DNA of 64,000 nucleotides from Longitalea luteola (GCF_017356035.1 NZ_JAFIQX010000011.1:1-64000), one strand, 5' to 3'; shown: positions 33,961 to 43,659, counted from the first letter of the stretch. Numbers and translations: made by a program. Notes: generated by a model from the sequence alone, not told the origin.

Positions 33961-34179
33961 TTATGCAAAACCCTGCGGCTGCTCCATATCGTCTTTCACA
34001 GCATTCACTTTGTCTTTCATTTTATTGAATTTTTCTTTTAATGCATCTGACAACTTTCTGCCTTCCTCATTCACTTTTCTGCGGGTTTCAGATCCTTTGT
34101 CGGGAGCAAACAAAATTCCCAGAACAGCACCTGCAGCGGCGCCAACAATAAATGCGGCTAATTTACTTCCGTTACTCAT
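33961..34179 (-). CDS. YtxH-domain general stress-type protein
   Basis: A 72-residue protein. A glycine-rich hydrophobic segment KLAAFIVGAAAGAVLGILFAP is followed by DKGSETRRKVNEEG and a basic coiled helix, the YtxH pattern. Such proteins are membrane-tethered and stress-linked in Gram-positives and Bacteroidota. Here it heads a two-gene unit with the holin-like protein. A promoter box is present at 34232-34239. Confidence 0.85.
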   Translation of the reverse strand: MSNGSKLAAFIVGAAAGAVLGILFAPDKGSETRRKVNEEGRKLSDALKEKFNKMKDKVNAVKDDMEQPQGFA

Positions 34180-34231
34180 ACATAGAATTTTTAAAGTTTT
34201 TTAATCAGTTGATCAAAATAGTTGTTCTATA

Positions 34232-34239
34232 CAAAGTTA
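34232..34239 (-). promoter_or_regulatory. Promoter -7 box TAACTTTG for the YtxH unit
   Basis: On the minus strand TAACTTTG fits TAnnTTTG and lies 52 bases upstream of the YtxH start. No clear -33 box is visible; a TGAC..GTCA pair lies just upstream (34248-34259). Confidence 0.45.
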
Positions 34240-34433
34240 ACAGCCTGTGACGTATGTCATGGCTGATTATTATCAGGGTGGCCATCCGTTTTCGCCCCAT
34301 TTTACCCGTACGTTGTAGAAATTTGGGGAACTCATTTAACTAATTAAATAACAATCAATTACAACACCCTCGCCAAAGTATGTTGAGGTTGGCATAACTT
34401 TTTAAAATCATATAATACAAGTACACGAGCAAT

Positions 34434-36530
34434 ATGAAATCAAAAGGAATGCCTCAGTTTGAAAGCAGGAATAAAAACGGGACCGATACCTCACCTACCC
34501 CCCAGCGTATCCCCGAAAACCGTGCTTTCAACGAGCATAACAGTGATGATGGAGTGAATGGTTTCGTAACTGTTGGCGCCAGTATTACAACCGACGACCT
34601 CAAAGAAACAGCCACCAAATATCAACAACTCATTCAGGGATTACCCGCAGCCATATATACCTGCGATGCCAACGGTTATATTCTCAGTTACAATAAAGCT
34701 GCAGTTGAACTTTGGGGACGGGAACCTGAGATCGGTAAAGACAGCTGGTGCGGCTCGTTCAAAATTTATACTACAGACGGCACGCCCATGTCACTGGACG
34801 AATGCCCAATGGCCATCGCATTAAAAGAGGCCAGGGAGATCAATGATATAGAGATCATTGTTGAACGCCCTGACGGTCAAAAACGAAACATAATGCCGTA
34901 TCCAAAACCCTTTTTCAACCATGCAGGGAAATTGATAGGCGCTGTAAATATGCTGGTTGATATTACCGACTGGAAGATCACTGAAGAAAGAAATGGCCAT
35001 TTTGCCGCCATCATTCAATCTTCAGATGATGCCATCATAAGTAAAACACTCGATGGCATAGTTACCAGCTGGAACAACAGCGCAGAACGGATCTTTCAAT
35101 ATACGGCTGAAGAGATGATCGGCTCCCATATTACGAAGATCGTTCCGCCCGACCGACTGGATGAAGAAGCTGCCATTTTGGAGCGTCTAAAAAAAGGAGA
35201 ACGGATCGATCACTTTGAAACAAAACGCATCAGCAAAGACGGAAAACTCATAGATATTTCATTAAGCATTTCACCGATCAAGAACAGCAAAGGCGTCATC
35301 ATTGGCGCTTCAAAGATCGCGCGGGATATATCTGATCAAAAAAAAGCCGAACTGCAGATCAGGGAAAACGAAGAACGCATCAGGGAAAGTGAAGAACGCC
35401 TGCGGCTCGCAGTTGAAAGTGCTGAATTGGGGATGTGGGACCTTGACCTGTCAACCGGCCTGACAACCACATCAACACAACACCGCAAAATCCTTGGCTA
35501 CCCGAAAGAGGAACAATGGAGCAAAGCCGGATTTATGAATATAGTTCACCCGGCAGATCAGGCCATGGTGGAACAGGCATTTCAAAATGCCTTGGAAACC
35601 GGGAACATTTCTTATGAAGCCAGGATCATACGACCAGATAACAACCAGGAGCGATGGATCCGCGTGAATGGAACAACGATGTATGATAAAAAGCACAACC
35701 CGGTACGAATGCTTGGTACGGTGCTGGATATTTCCGATCAGAAGAAAGCCAAGGAAGAACTGGAAAAAATGGTACTGGCAAGGACGAGTGAACTGCTTAC
35801 ATCCAATTCAGCGCTGGAAAAATCGAATCATGAACTCGAGCAGTTCGCTTATATCGCCAGTCATGACCTGCAGGAACCTTTGAGGAAGATCCAGACTTTT
35901 GCCGATATCGTGAAAGAGCATCTGCATGACAGCGCCATGACGGAAAAGTACTTTAACAAAATATACTCATCAGCTCACCGGATGTCGCGCCTCATCAATG
36001 ATGTACTGAACTATTCACGGCTTACAAAAAACGGTGAACAATTTATCAATAGTGATCTGAATAAGATCCTTAAAGATGTATTGTCTGATTTTGAATTGCT
36101 CATTGAACAAAAACAGGCTGTAATTAACTACACCGATCTGCCAACCATTAAAGGCATTCCGTTACAGTTACACCAGCTCATGGCAAACCTGATAAGCAAT
36201 TCATTGAAATTTGCAGAGAAACAACCTGTAGTAAATATTACCGCCAAACAGCTTACGCCGAAAGAAGTACGGCAATACCCTGCGTTGCATTTGGATAACG
36301 AATATATTCAACTGGTTTTTTCAGACAATGGTATCGGGTTTGAACAACAATATGCAGAGCAGATCTTTATTATTTTTCAAAGACTGAATAACCTGAAATC
36401 GTATAGTGGTACGGGAATAGGGTTAGCATTATGTAAAAAGATCGTAGATCACCACAATGGAATTATTACAGCCCAAAGCGAACCTGGCAAGGGCGCCACA
36501 TTTACAATCATATTACCGGTATATCATTAA
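34434..36530 (+). CDS. Multi-PAS soluble sensor histidine kinase
   Basis: A 698-residue kinase without signal peptide or membrane helices. Three PAS domains: about 62-182, 186-302 (SSDDAIISKTLDGIVTSWNN) and 320-438, each followed by DISDQKK-type linkers. A coiled linker (440-470) leads to the HisKA box with phospho-acceptor H477 in FAYIASHDLQEPLRK. The ATPase domain has HQLMANLISNSLKF (N box), DNGIGFEQQYAEQIF and GTGIGLALCKKIVDHH (G boxes). It belongs to the cytoplasmic phytochrome-like PAS kinases that are usually orphans; no response regulator is adjacent (one is at 43660). It converges on the LacI gene with 6 bases between stops. Confidence 0.93.
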   Translation: MKSKGMPQFESRNKNGTDTSPTPQRIPENRAFNEHNSDDGVNGFVTVGASITTDDLKETATKYQQLIQGLPAAIYTCDANGYILSYNKAAVELWGREPEIGKDSWCGSFKIYTTDGTPMSLDECPMAIALKEAREINDIEIIVERPDGQKRNIMPYPKPFFNHAGKLIGAVNMLVDITDWKITEERNGHFAAIIQSSDDAIISKTLDGIVTSWNNSAERIFQYTAEEMIGSHITKIVPPDRLDEEAAILERLKKGERIDHFETKRISKDGKLIDISLSISPIKNSKGVIIGASKIARDISDQKKAELQIRENEERIRESEERLRLAVESAELGMWDLDLSTGLTTTSTQHRKILGYPKEEQWSKAGFMNIVHPADQAMVEQAFQNALETGNISYEARIIRPDNNQERWIRVNGTTMYDKKHNPVRMLGTVLDISDQKKAKEELEKMVLARTSELLTSNSALEKSNHELEQFAYIASHDLQEPLRKIQTFADIVKEHLHDSAMTEKYFNKIYSSAHRMSRLINDVLNYSRLTKNGEQFINSDLNKILKDVLSDFELLIEQKQAVINYTDLPTIKGIPLQLHQLMANLISNSLKFAEKQPVVNITAKQLTPKEVRQYPALHLDNEYIQLVFSDNGIGFEQQYAEQIFIIFQRLNNLKSYSGTGIGLALCKKIVDHHNGIITAQSEPGKGATFTIILPVYH

Positions 36531-36536
36531 CAACGG

Positions 36537-37553
36537 TTAAGTAGACCCTCTCACGATCAATTTGGCGGTAAGCTCTACTTCCGTTTTATCGAACCGGATA
36601 TCTGTATTCTCACATTGGTCCATCAACAGCGCAACGGCTTTTTTGGCAATGGCTTCAACAGGCTGCTGAATACTCGTTATTCCTGGCGGATACAAGCGGA
36701 AAATATCGTGGTCATCAAAACTTATAACCGCTATATCCTCCGGGATCGACATCTTTAACCGGTTAATGCTTTCCAGTCCTAATATGCCCAGGTAATTGGT
36801 GGCAAAAAACAGCGCATCCAGTTGTGGGTTATTTTTTAACAAACCTGCAATAAGCTCAATGGCGTCTTCCCGGTGATGTGTATAAGGGATCTTCAGGATG
36901 ATATCTTTATTTAGGCGGATACCTTCTTTGGAAAGGGCGGCAATATAACCATCGAGCCGCTGCTCTATTTGAATAACGTCGAGGTCCACTGTAACGAATC
37001 CTATCTCCCGATAGCCCTGAGAAAACAAATGGGCCATGCCCTGTCCTACCGCTTCCGCATTATTCACCAGGACATGGGATGCTTCTACGGCCGGCAAATA
37101 GCGGTCAATCAGTACCACAGGCCGCTGCAGCTGCACCAGTTGCTGGATATCCTCTTCCATATGCGGAGCAGGCGTAATGAGATATCCGTCAACCTGCCGT
37201 TGCGAAAGCATATTGATCAATTCCTTTCCTTTCGAGGCATTGTTCTCGGTACTGCAATACACAACGCGGTAACCATATTGCTCGGCTTCCTCCTCTATTG
37301 TTTTTGCCAGGGTAGCAAAAAAAATGTTCCCGATATTCTCTACGATCAGGCCCAGGGTCTTTGATTTACCGGTTCGCAAACTGATGGCCAGCTGGTTGGG
37401 GTAATAGCCTGCAGTACGGGCCACCTCCAACACGCGTTTCTCAACCGTTTCACTGATGCGCATTTTGCGGGCTTTTCCGTTCAAAACAAATGATACGGTC
37501 GACGAGGCTACGCCCGCCATTTGAGCAATATCTTTTATCGATACTTTCTTCAT
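36537..37553 (-). CDS. LacI-family transcriptional regulator of the sulfatase/GH92 cluster
   Basis: A 338-residue LacI/GalR regulator. The helix-turn-helix is SIKDIAQMAGVASSTVSFVLNG (about 4-25), then the hinge helix around NQLAISLRTG, and a periplasmic-binding-protein-like sugar domain (about 63-338). It starts 12 bases after the GH92 stop, so it is co-transcribed with GH92 and likely controls the cluster. A 15-base odd palindrome over the GH92 promoter (39907-39921) is a fitting operator. The inducer is presumably a mannose-containing sugar, by inference from GH92. Confidence 0.93.
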   Translation of the reverse strand: MKKVSIKDIAQMAGVASSTVSFVLNGKARKMRISETVEKRVLEVARTAGYYPNQLAISLRTGKSKTLGLIVENIGNIFFATLAKTIEEEAEQYGYRVVYCSTENNASKGKELINMLSQRQVDGYLITPAPHMEEDIQQLVQLQRPVVLIDRYLPAVEASHVLVNNAEAVGQGMAHLFSQGYREIGFVTVDLDVIQIEQRLDGYIAALSKEGIRLNKDIILKIPYTHHREDAIELIAGLLKNNPQLDALFFATNYLGILGLESINRLKMSIPEDIAVISFDDHDIFRLYPPGITSIQQPVEAIAKKAVALLMDQCENTDIRFDKTEVELTAKLIVRGST

Positions 37554-37565
37554 ACGCTTAATGTA

Positions 37566-39857
37566 TTACCGGTTCAATACAGGAGATACTGAAAATGGAA
37601 ATGCAGCTGGTGTTGTTCCTCTGTTGTAAGATGGTACTTTCTTTACGTCATACAGTAATGTGCCGCCTTTTTGCAATTGGCTGTGATCGATCCAGTTCTT
37701 CGGATGTGCCGTTCCGTTCAGTGAAATATTGTGTATATAAAACGAGTTCTTATCAGTTGCCGGCGCCTGGATCACCAGTTTCTTTCCGTTTTCAAATGTG
37801 AGGGTCAATTTCGGGAACAAAGGAGTTCCAAACACATATTGCGTTGTACCCGGGCAAACCGGATAAAAACCCATTGCTGAAAATACATACCACGCCGACG
37901 TTTGTCCGTTATCTTCATCACCACAGTAGCCGTCTGGCGAAGGATGGTACAGTTTATCCATTACCTGCCGGATCCAGTATTGTGTTTTCCAGGGTTCGCC
38001 TGCATAATTGTATAAATAGATCATGTGCTGGATCGGCTGATTGCCATGGGCATACTGTCCCATGTTCATTATCTGCATTTCGCGGATCTCATGAATAACA
38101 CCGCCATAATAACTTTCATCGAATACAGGCGGCAGCGCAAATACCGAATCCAGCATTTTGGTAAACATTTTCCGACCGCCCATGAGCTTCGCCAAACCCT
38201 GCACATCATGAAACACACTCCAGGTATAATGCCAGCTGTTGCCTTCGGTAAAAGCATCCCCCCATTTAAATGGATTGAAGGGCGATTGAAAACGGCCGTC
38301 CTTATTCTTCCCACGCATCAGCAGGGTTGAGCTGTCGAACAGGTTGCGATAATTCATGCTCCTGCGGGCAAAACGTTCAACTTCTTCTTTCGGGCGGTTC
38401 AATGCTTTTGCCAGCTGCGAGATCGTGAAATCATCATAGGCATATTCCAGCGTGCGGGCCGCATTCTCATTGATCTTAACATCGTATGGAACATAACCCA
38501 GCTCGTTATAATACTGAACACCTTTTCTGCCAACGGATGTAAGCGGCCCTTCGTTCTCCGAATTCTTTAAAAGCGCTTCGTACAGGGTATTGACATCATA
38601 TCCCCGTATTCCTTTGATATAAGAATCTGCTATAAGCGAAGCGGAGTTAGAGCCTATCATGCAATCGCGATGGCCCGGACTGGCCCATTCAGGCAGCCAT
38701 CCGCTTTCTTTATATGTATTTACCAGTCCCTGCATGATCTGACTGTTCAGGGTTGGGTACATCAATGTAAAGAAAGGAAATACGGCCCTGAAAGTGTCCC
38801 AGAAACCATTATCGGTAAACATATAACCGGGTAATACCTGTCCATTGTACGGACTATAATGTACTATTTCGTTCGCTTTGTTATACTCGTAGAATTTACG
38901 CGGGAATAACAGCACCCGGTACAAACAGGAATAAAACGTTTGCATTTGTTCGGGGGTACCGCCTTCTGCCACCAGGCGGCTCAGTTCCCGGTTCCAGCTC
39001 TGGCGTCCTTTTTTGCAGGTGTTATCGAACGAATCATTTCCCAGCTCCCGCTGTGCATTCAATTCGGCCTGTTCGAAGCTGATAAAAGAAGAAGCGGTTT
39101 TCACGTGCACTTTTTCTCCTTTTGCCGTTTTAAATCCAATGATGGCCCCGGTATGATTCGCCTGCAGCTCCAGTGTATCTTTTGCAAGCGTTTTATCGTG
39201 CCAGGTATGCGCAATGGTGAACGCTTTATCAAAATACAAGACAAAATAATTTTTGAAATTTGCGGGTACGCCGCCACTGTTGGCCGTTGTATAGCCAATG
39301 ATCTTTTTTTCAGCAGGAATGATCTTTATGTAAGAGCCTTTGTCAAAAGCATCTACCACGATAAAGGAGCTGTCGCATTCTGGAAATGTGAAACGTAACT
39401 GGGCTGCGCGTTCAGTGGGCGTAATTTCGGCGGTAACATCCGGATCGGCAAGGTAAACGCTATAATAATAGGGTGTGGATTTTTCGGTCTTATGCGAGAA
39501 CCAGCTGGCACGTTTGTCCTGGTCAAAATGCATTTTCCGGGTAACAGGCATTATACTGAACTGTCCGTAATCGTTTATCCAGGGTGAGGGCTGATGGGTT
39601 TGTTTAAATCCGCGGATCTTATCAGCAGCGTATTGGTAGGTCCATCCATTGCCCATGGTATTGGTTTGCGGCACCCAAAAATTCATTCCCCACGGTAAGG
39701 CGATGGCTGGATAGGTATTGCCGTTGGAAAGGCCGGGTTTTGAATCGGTACCCATTAATGGGTTTACATAATCTACCGGTTCAACGGCAGTTTTGCTTAC
39801 CTGGGCATAGGAGTTCATAGAAATTATGGCAATCGTCAGGCAAAAAATCCTTCTCAT
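37566..39857 (-). CDS. GH92 exo-alpha-mannosidase
   Basis: A 763-residue glycoside hydrolase family 92 enzyme, calcium-dependent inverting exo-alpha-mannosidases that trim N-glycans and mannans. Start at 39857 gives signal peptide MRRIFCLTIAIISMNSYAQ, so it is periplasmic or beyond. Family motifs: VNPLMGTDSKPGLSNGNTYPA at the N-terminus, FWDTFRAVFPFFTLMYP, ANENAARTLEYAYDDF-like (here INENAARTLEYAYDDF) and the C-terminal GDEDNGQTSAWYVFSAMGFYPVCPG with the metal and acid-base region. It lies between the sulfatase/FGE pair and the LacI regulator. Confidence 0.94.
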   Translation of the reverse strand: MRRIFCLTIAIISMNSYAQVSKTAVEPVDYVNPLMGTDSKPGLSNGNTYPAIALPWGMNFWVPQTNTMGNGWTYQYAADKIRGFKQTHQPSPWINDYGQFSIMPVTRKMHFDQDKRASWFSHKTEKSTPYYYSVYLADPDVTAEITPTERAAQLRFTFPECDSSFIVVDAFDKGSYIKIIPAEKKIIGYTTANSGGVPANFKNYFVLYFDKAFTIAHTWHDKTLAKDTLELQANHTGAIIGFKTAKGEKVHVKTASSFISFEQAELNAQRELGNDSFDNTCKKGRQSWNRELSRLVAEGGTPEQMQTFYSCLYRVLLFPRKFYEYNKANEIVHYSPYNGQVLPGYMFTDNGFWDTFRAVFPFFTLMYPTLNSQIMQGLVNTYKESGWLPEWASPGHRDCMIGSNSASLIADSYIKGIRGYDVNTLYEALLKNSENEGPLTSVGRKGVQYYNELGYVPYDVKINENAARTLEYAYDDFTISQLAKALNRPKEEVERFARRSMNYRNLFDSSTLLMRGKNKDGRFQSPFNPFKWGDAFTEGNSWHYTWSVFHDVQGLAKLMGGRKMFTKMLDSVFALPPVFDESYYGGVIHEIREMQIMNMGQYAHGNQPIQHMIYLYNYAGEPWKTQYWIRQVMDKLYHPSPDGYCGDEDNGQTSAWYVFSAMGFYPVCPGTTQYVFGTPLFPKLTLTFENGKKLVIQAPATDKNSFYIHNISLNGTAHPKNWIDHSQLQKGGTLLYDVKKVPSYNRGTTPAAFPFSVSPVLNR

Positions 39858-39906
39858 GTATACAGTTAATTTAATTGTACCCATAGAGTGTCTCTAGCAG
39901 TAAATT

Positions 39907-39921
39907 TGTAACAATGTTACA
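39907..39921. promoter_or_regulatory. LacI-type operator TGTAACA-A-TGTTACA over the GH92 promoter
   Basis: A perfect 7-1-7 palindrome. On the minus strand it covers TAACATTG (39912-39919), one mismatch from TAnnTTTG, and a -33 TTTTG sits exactly 19 bases upstream (39939-39943). This makes a full Bacteroidota promoter with its -7 box inside the operator, 50 bases from the GH92 start. Confidence 0.6.
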
Positions 39922-40030
39922 CATCTAAAACGATTTTGCAAAATTTAAACGAACGCCGGATCATATATTTTTTTCTAAAATCCTGGCAGCGGCTGACAGC
40001 TGATTTAAATACAGCAGGTTGCAAAAAGGC

Positions 40031-41179
40031 TTAGTTTTTAACACAGCGGAACCCTGTATGCTCGAGGCCTGTATCAGGAGAAGTTTTCATGCGGGCCGAC
40101 ACCCGGTAGCTGGCGCAATAGGATGCATGGCACAAAAAAGAACCACCGCGCACTACCCTCTTGGGAACAGTGGGCTCATCCGGGTCGTTACTGGTTGCAG
40201 GTCCGGCAGGATTGATCAATTTTTTTGACCCTGCGCGGCTATAATAATCCGATTGGTACCAATCGGAACACCATTCCCATACATTGCCAGCCATATCGTA
40301 TAAACCATAGGCATTTGCAGTAAATGATCTTACCGGTGCGATCCGGGCAAACCCGTCGGCCAAGGTATTACGGTCGGGAAAATGTCCCTGCCAGATATTG
40401 GCTTTCGGTTTGCCTTTTTCTACCGGTTCATCGCCCCAGGTAAATGGCTGATTGGATAACCCTGCCCTGGCTGCCCATTCCCACTCCGCTTCGGTAGGCA
40501 ATCGCTTGCCGGCCCATTTGGCATAAGCCATGGCATCCTCCCACGAAACGTGCACCACCGGAAAATGCTCTTTACCCTTAATGCTGCTGCCGGGTCCCTG
40601 GGGATGTTTCCAGTTGGCTCCTTTCACCCATTGCCACCACCGGCTAACATCCTGCAGCGGTACAGGTGCAGCCGAAGGTGTAAACACCAAAGAGGCTGCT
40701 ACCAGTAAACTATCGGCAGGTTTGGGTGTGCCCGGCGGTAACTGCTTTTTTAATTCGTTCCAGTCAGGCGCACGTTCTGCTGTAGTAATATAACCGGTTT
40801 GCTTTACAAATTCCGCAAACATGGCATTGGTCACTTCAGTAGCATCCATATAAAAGCCATCAACATGAACGGCATGTTGCGGATATTCATCCGGCCTGCC
40901 TTCTTTATCGGCAGCGCCCATTAAAAAATCACCACCCGGAATTTTAACCATGCCATCATAGGAAGCATTGGCACTTGTAACGATCGTATCCGCAGCTGCC
41001 TTCGCCGTTGCAAAACGCGACGGAATATTAGCAGTGCAAGACATCACTGTATCATCTGTGGCTGCACTTTCTTTTTGCACAGCGGGTGTACCGTTAGTTT
41101 GCTTACAGGCAATAGTGGTTATGACCATGGCCCCTGCAAAAAATCCGGTAAGCCCCCTCCTATTTATCGGTAACCTCAT
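40031..41179 (-). CDS. Formylglycine-generating enzyme, lipoprotein (SUMF1/FGE)
   Basis: A 382-residue FGE-sulfatase domain protein. Start at 41179 (MRLPINRRGLTGFFAG) exposes a lipoprotein signal with lipobox ending TIAC, so it acts in the periplasm. FGE converts a cysteine of type I sulfatases to formylglycine. Both catalytic cysteines are present, C350 and C355 in GGSFLCHASYCASYR, as in human FGE (CHRSYC), which many bacterial homologues lack. Other motifs are PGGDFLMG, RLPTEAEWEWAARAG and DMAGNVWEWCSDWY. Its start overlaps the sulfatase stop by 20 bases, so the two are made together. Confidence 0.93.
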   Translation of the reverse strand: MRLPINRRGLTGFFAGAMVITTIACKQTNGTPAVQKESAATDDTVMSCTANIPSRFATAKAAADTIVTSANASYDGMVKIPGGDFLMGAADKEGRPDEYPQHAVHVDGFYMDATEVTNAMFAEFVKQTGYITTAERAPDWNELKKQLPPGTPKPADSLLVAASLVFTPSAAPVPLQDVSRWWQWVKGANWKHPQGPGSSIKGKEHFPVVHVSWEDAMAYAKWAGKRLPTEAEWEWAARAGLSNQPFTWGDEPVEKGKPKANIWQGHFPDRNTLADGFARIAPVRSFTANAYGLYDMAGNVWEWCSDWYQSDYYSRAGSKKLINPAGPATSNDPDEPTVPKRVVRGGSFLCHASYCASYRVSARMKTSPDTGLEHTGFRCVKN

Positions 41180-42626
41180 TTTCTTTTGCTGCATTTGTAA
41201 ATAATGGGAAATCGGCGCTTTCCGTATGTTGCTGCTGCATAACTTTTCGTATGGCCTGCACGACATCAGGATGTTTGTCTGCAATATTATTCTTTTCAGC
41301 AAGATCTTTTTGCAGGTCATACAGTTCTATAGGGCCATCGGGCTGACTGGCCGCATTTAATTTAACGCCTTTCCATTTACCCATACGTACCGCCTGCTTA
41401 CCACCCTGCTCATGAAACTCCCAATATAGCCATGGATGTGTTGGTGCATTTTTCTGCCCCAGTAAAACCGGTACTATTGAAATGCCGTCAATATTTTCAG
41501 GTTTTGGTTGCTTTGCCAGTTCGGCAAACGTGGGAAGAAAATCCCAGAAGGCGCCGGTAAAATCGGAGATGGTGCCTGCCTTTACTTTGCCTGGCCACCA
41601 GGCAATCATCGGCTCGCGAATGCCGCCTTCATACAGATCTCTTTTTATACCACGTAATGAACCACTGCTGTTGAAATACGCAGGATCATTGCCGCCTTCC
41701 TTATGCGGTCCATTGTCGCTTGAAAAGAGCACCAGGGTATTTTTATCGATGCCGAGCGCGCGCAATTTCTGAAGCACTTCGCCCACGTACGCATCCAGCC
41801 GGCTTACCATGGCAGCGTATGCCGCCCTCGGATATGCCTGTGGGGCATAGCCTTTACCCGTCCAGGCTTTCACATCAACCGGCTCTTCATTGAACAGCTT
41901 TTTATATTTTTCAAACAAACTGTCGTTGGGTACCTGCAATGCTGCATGCGGCAAGGTATAAGAGAGATATAAAAAGAATGGTTTGTTTTTTTGCTGGTCG
42001 ATAAAATCGAGCGCTTTTTGCTGGATCAAGGCTGCTGAATAATCCGTAAAGCGGTCAGTGGTGTTTTGGGGGAAGTCGATGCGTTTATCGTTTTCCCACA
42101 AATGATCGGGATAATAATTATGCGCTTTTGACTGGCAATTATACCCGAAGAAATAATCGAAACCCTGCTTAACGGGATCACCGGATGATGCTACCGGTCC
42201 CAGCCCCCATTTACCGAAATCGCCGGTGGTATAGCCCGCTTTTTTCATTACTTCGGCAATGGTTACTGCAGAATCGGGAATGGGCCATTGACCTTCAGGT
42301 TCTACTCCTTTATTACCGCGAATGGGTGTATGACCTGTATGCTGGCCGGTTAGTAATGAGGAGCGGGAAGGCGCACAAACCGAAGTGCCTGCATAAAATT
42401 GCGTAAACCGCATTCCCTGCTTTGCCATGGCATCTAGATTGGGCGTCTGGATCAGTTTCTGTCCATAACAGCCGAGGTCGCCGTAGCCAAGATCATCGGC
42501 AAGAATAAAAATAATGTTCGGCCGAACAGGATCTGATCGCTGCCCGGAACTTTTACCAGGTTGACAAAAGAGGAAAATACTTACCAGGGCAATCGTACTA
42601 AATGGTTTGCTTATCTGCATTGGCAT
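41160..42626 (-). CDS. Type I (Cys) sulfatase, arylsulfatase A-like
   Basis: A 488-residue secreted sulfatase; the signal peptide covers about residues 1-29. The metal pair D44-D45 (ILADDLGYGDLG) and the modified cysteine C84 in CAPSRSSLLTG fit the C-x-P-S-R signature, so it needs the FGE encoded immediately after it. Further conserved parts are GKWGLG and SSDNGPHKEGG. With GH92 and LacI it suggests breakdown of a sulfated, mannose-containing glycan, though the sulfate position cannot be told. The start could be 42626 or 42620. Confidence 0.93.
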   Translation of the reverse strand: MPMQISKPFSTIALVSIFLFCQPGKSSGQRSDPVRPNIIFILADDLGYGDLGCYGQKLIQTPNLDAMAKQGMRFTQFYAGTSVCAPSRSSLLTGQHTGHTPIRGNKGVEPEGQWPIPDSAVTIAEVMKKAGYTTGDFGKWGLGPVASSGDPVKQGFDYFFGYNCQSKAHNYYPDHLWENDKRIDFPQNTTDRFTDYSAALIQQKALDFIDQQKNKPFFLYLSYTLPHAALQVPNDSLFEKYKKLFNEEPVDVKAWTGKGYAPQAYPRAAYAAMVSRLDAYVGEVLQKLRALGIDKNTLVLFSSDNGPHKEGGNDPAYFNSSGSLRGIKRDLYEGGIREPMIAWWPGKVKAGTISDFTGAFWDFLPTFAELAKQPKPENIDGISIVPVLLGQKNAPTHPWLYWEFHEQGGKQAVRMGKWKGVKLNAASQPDGPIELYDLQKDLAEKNNIADKHPDVVQAIRKVMQQQHTESADFPLFTNAAKENEVTDK

Positions 42627-42651
42627 TACTTGGCTTTTGTGAAGTATTACC

Positions 42652-42666
42652 CCACTAATTTAGTGG
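42652..42666. promoter_or_regulatory. Odd palindrome CCACTAA-T-TTAGTGG upstream of the sulfatase gene
   Basis: A perfect 7-1-7 palindrome 26 bases upstream of the sulfatase start. It has the same geometry as the site before GH92 but a different sequence, so it may bind another regulator. Confidence 0.4.
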
Positions 42667-42810
42667 ATTTTACTAAATCAATCATAATGTAATAAAAGAA
42701 TACAAATATCTTCCGAACAGCGCAGGGCTTGCCCTGCACCCGGCCAATAAAAATATCCAAATGCTGTAAAATAACCACCGGAATACTTTATTTTGAAAAA
42801 AAATCATGGG

Positions 42811-43632
42811 ATGAACCAAATCATTGAAAAAATAGCAGAAACGGCTGGTTTTTTAGAGGAGAAAGGATTTACCGGTGCTTCAACTGCCATTGTTCTGGGA
42901 ACAGGGCTTGGAACCTTCATCGACCGGGTGGAAGTGCTCCGGCAGATCCCCTATAACGACATCCCGCATTTTCCTGTTTCTACTGTTGAATCGCATAAAG
43001 GAAAGCTCTCCCTCGCCAAAATAAATGACAAAAAGATACTGATCATGCAGGGGCGTTTTCATTATTATGAAGGGTACAGTATGCAACAGATCACTTTCCC
43101 CGTACGGGTATTTAAAAAATTGGGCGTTACCAGCCTGTTGTTAAGTAATGCGGCCGGCGGCATGAACCCCGAATATAAAAAGGGCGACCTGGTGTTACTT
43201 ACCGACCACATCAACCTGCAACCGGAAAATCCTTTACGCGGGGTGCATGATGCTGCTTTAGGGCCCCGGTTTCCCAACATGAGCGAACCTTATGATATCC
43301 GCCTGAATAAGCTCTTTATTAAAACGGCATTGGAATTATCGGTTCCGCTTAAGCAGGGCATTTATGTAGCCGTGCCGGGGCCCAATCTGGAAACAAGAGC
43401 GGAATACCGCTTTCTCAGGGTGATCGGCGCTGATATGGTAGGTATGAGCACGGTGCCGGAGGTTATTGTAGCTAACCAGATCGGTCTGCAATGTGCCGCG
43501 GTGAGTGTAATAACAGATGAATGTGACCCGGATAACCTGCAACCGGTAAAAATTGAAGAGATCATTTCGGTGGCTGCAAAAGCCGACCAAAAACTAAGCA
43601 CCGTATTTAAAATGGTAATTGAACAATTATAA
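42811..43632 (+). CDS. punA: Purine-nucleoside phosphorylase (trimeric type)
   Basis: A 273-residue PNP that cleaves inosine or guanosine with phosphate in purine salvage. Seen: VLGTGLGTF (phosphate loop), STVESHKGKL, MQGRFHYYEG, LSNAAGGMN, the GPNLETRAEYRFLR signature, MVGMSTVPEVI and VITDECDPDN (base-contacting Asp in place of Asn). Start at 42811 is the first ATG; a TTG six codons earlier is unlikely. Single-gene unit, convergent with the response regulator. Confidence 0.94.
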   Translation: MNQIIEKIAETAGFLEEKGFTGASTAIVLGTGLGTFIDRVEVLRQIPYNDIPHFPVSTVESHKGKLSLAKINDKKILIMQGRFHYYEGYSMQQITFPVRVFKKLGVTSLLLSNAAGGMNPEYKKGDLVLLTDHINLQPENPLRGVHDAALGPRFPNMSEPYDIRLNKLFIKTALELSVPLKQGIYVAVPGPNLETRAEYRFLRVIGADMVGMSTVPEVIVANQIGLQCAAVSVITDECDPDNLQPVKIEEIISVAAKADQKLSTVFKMVIEQL

Positions 43633-43659
43633 GCTGTCGTATAAAGCCTGTTGCATTCC

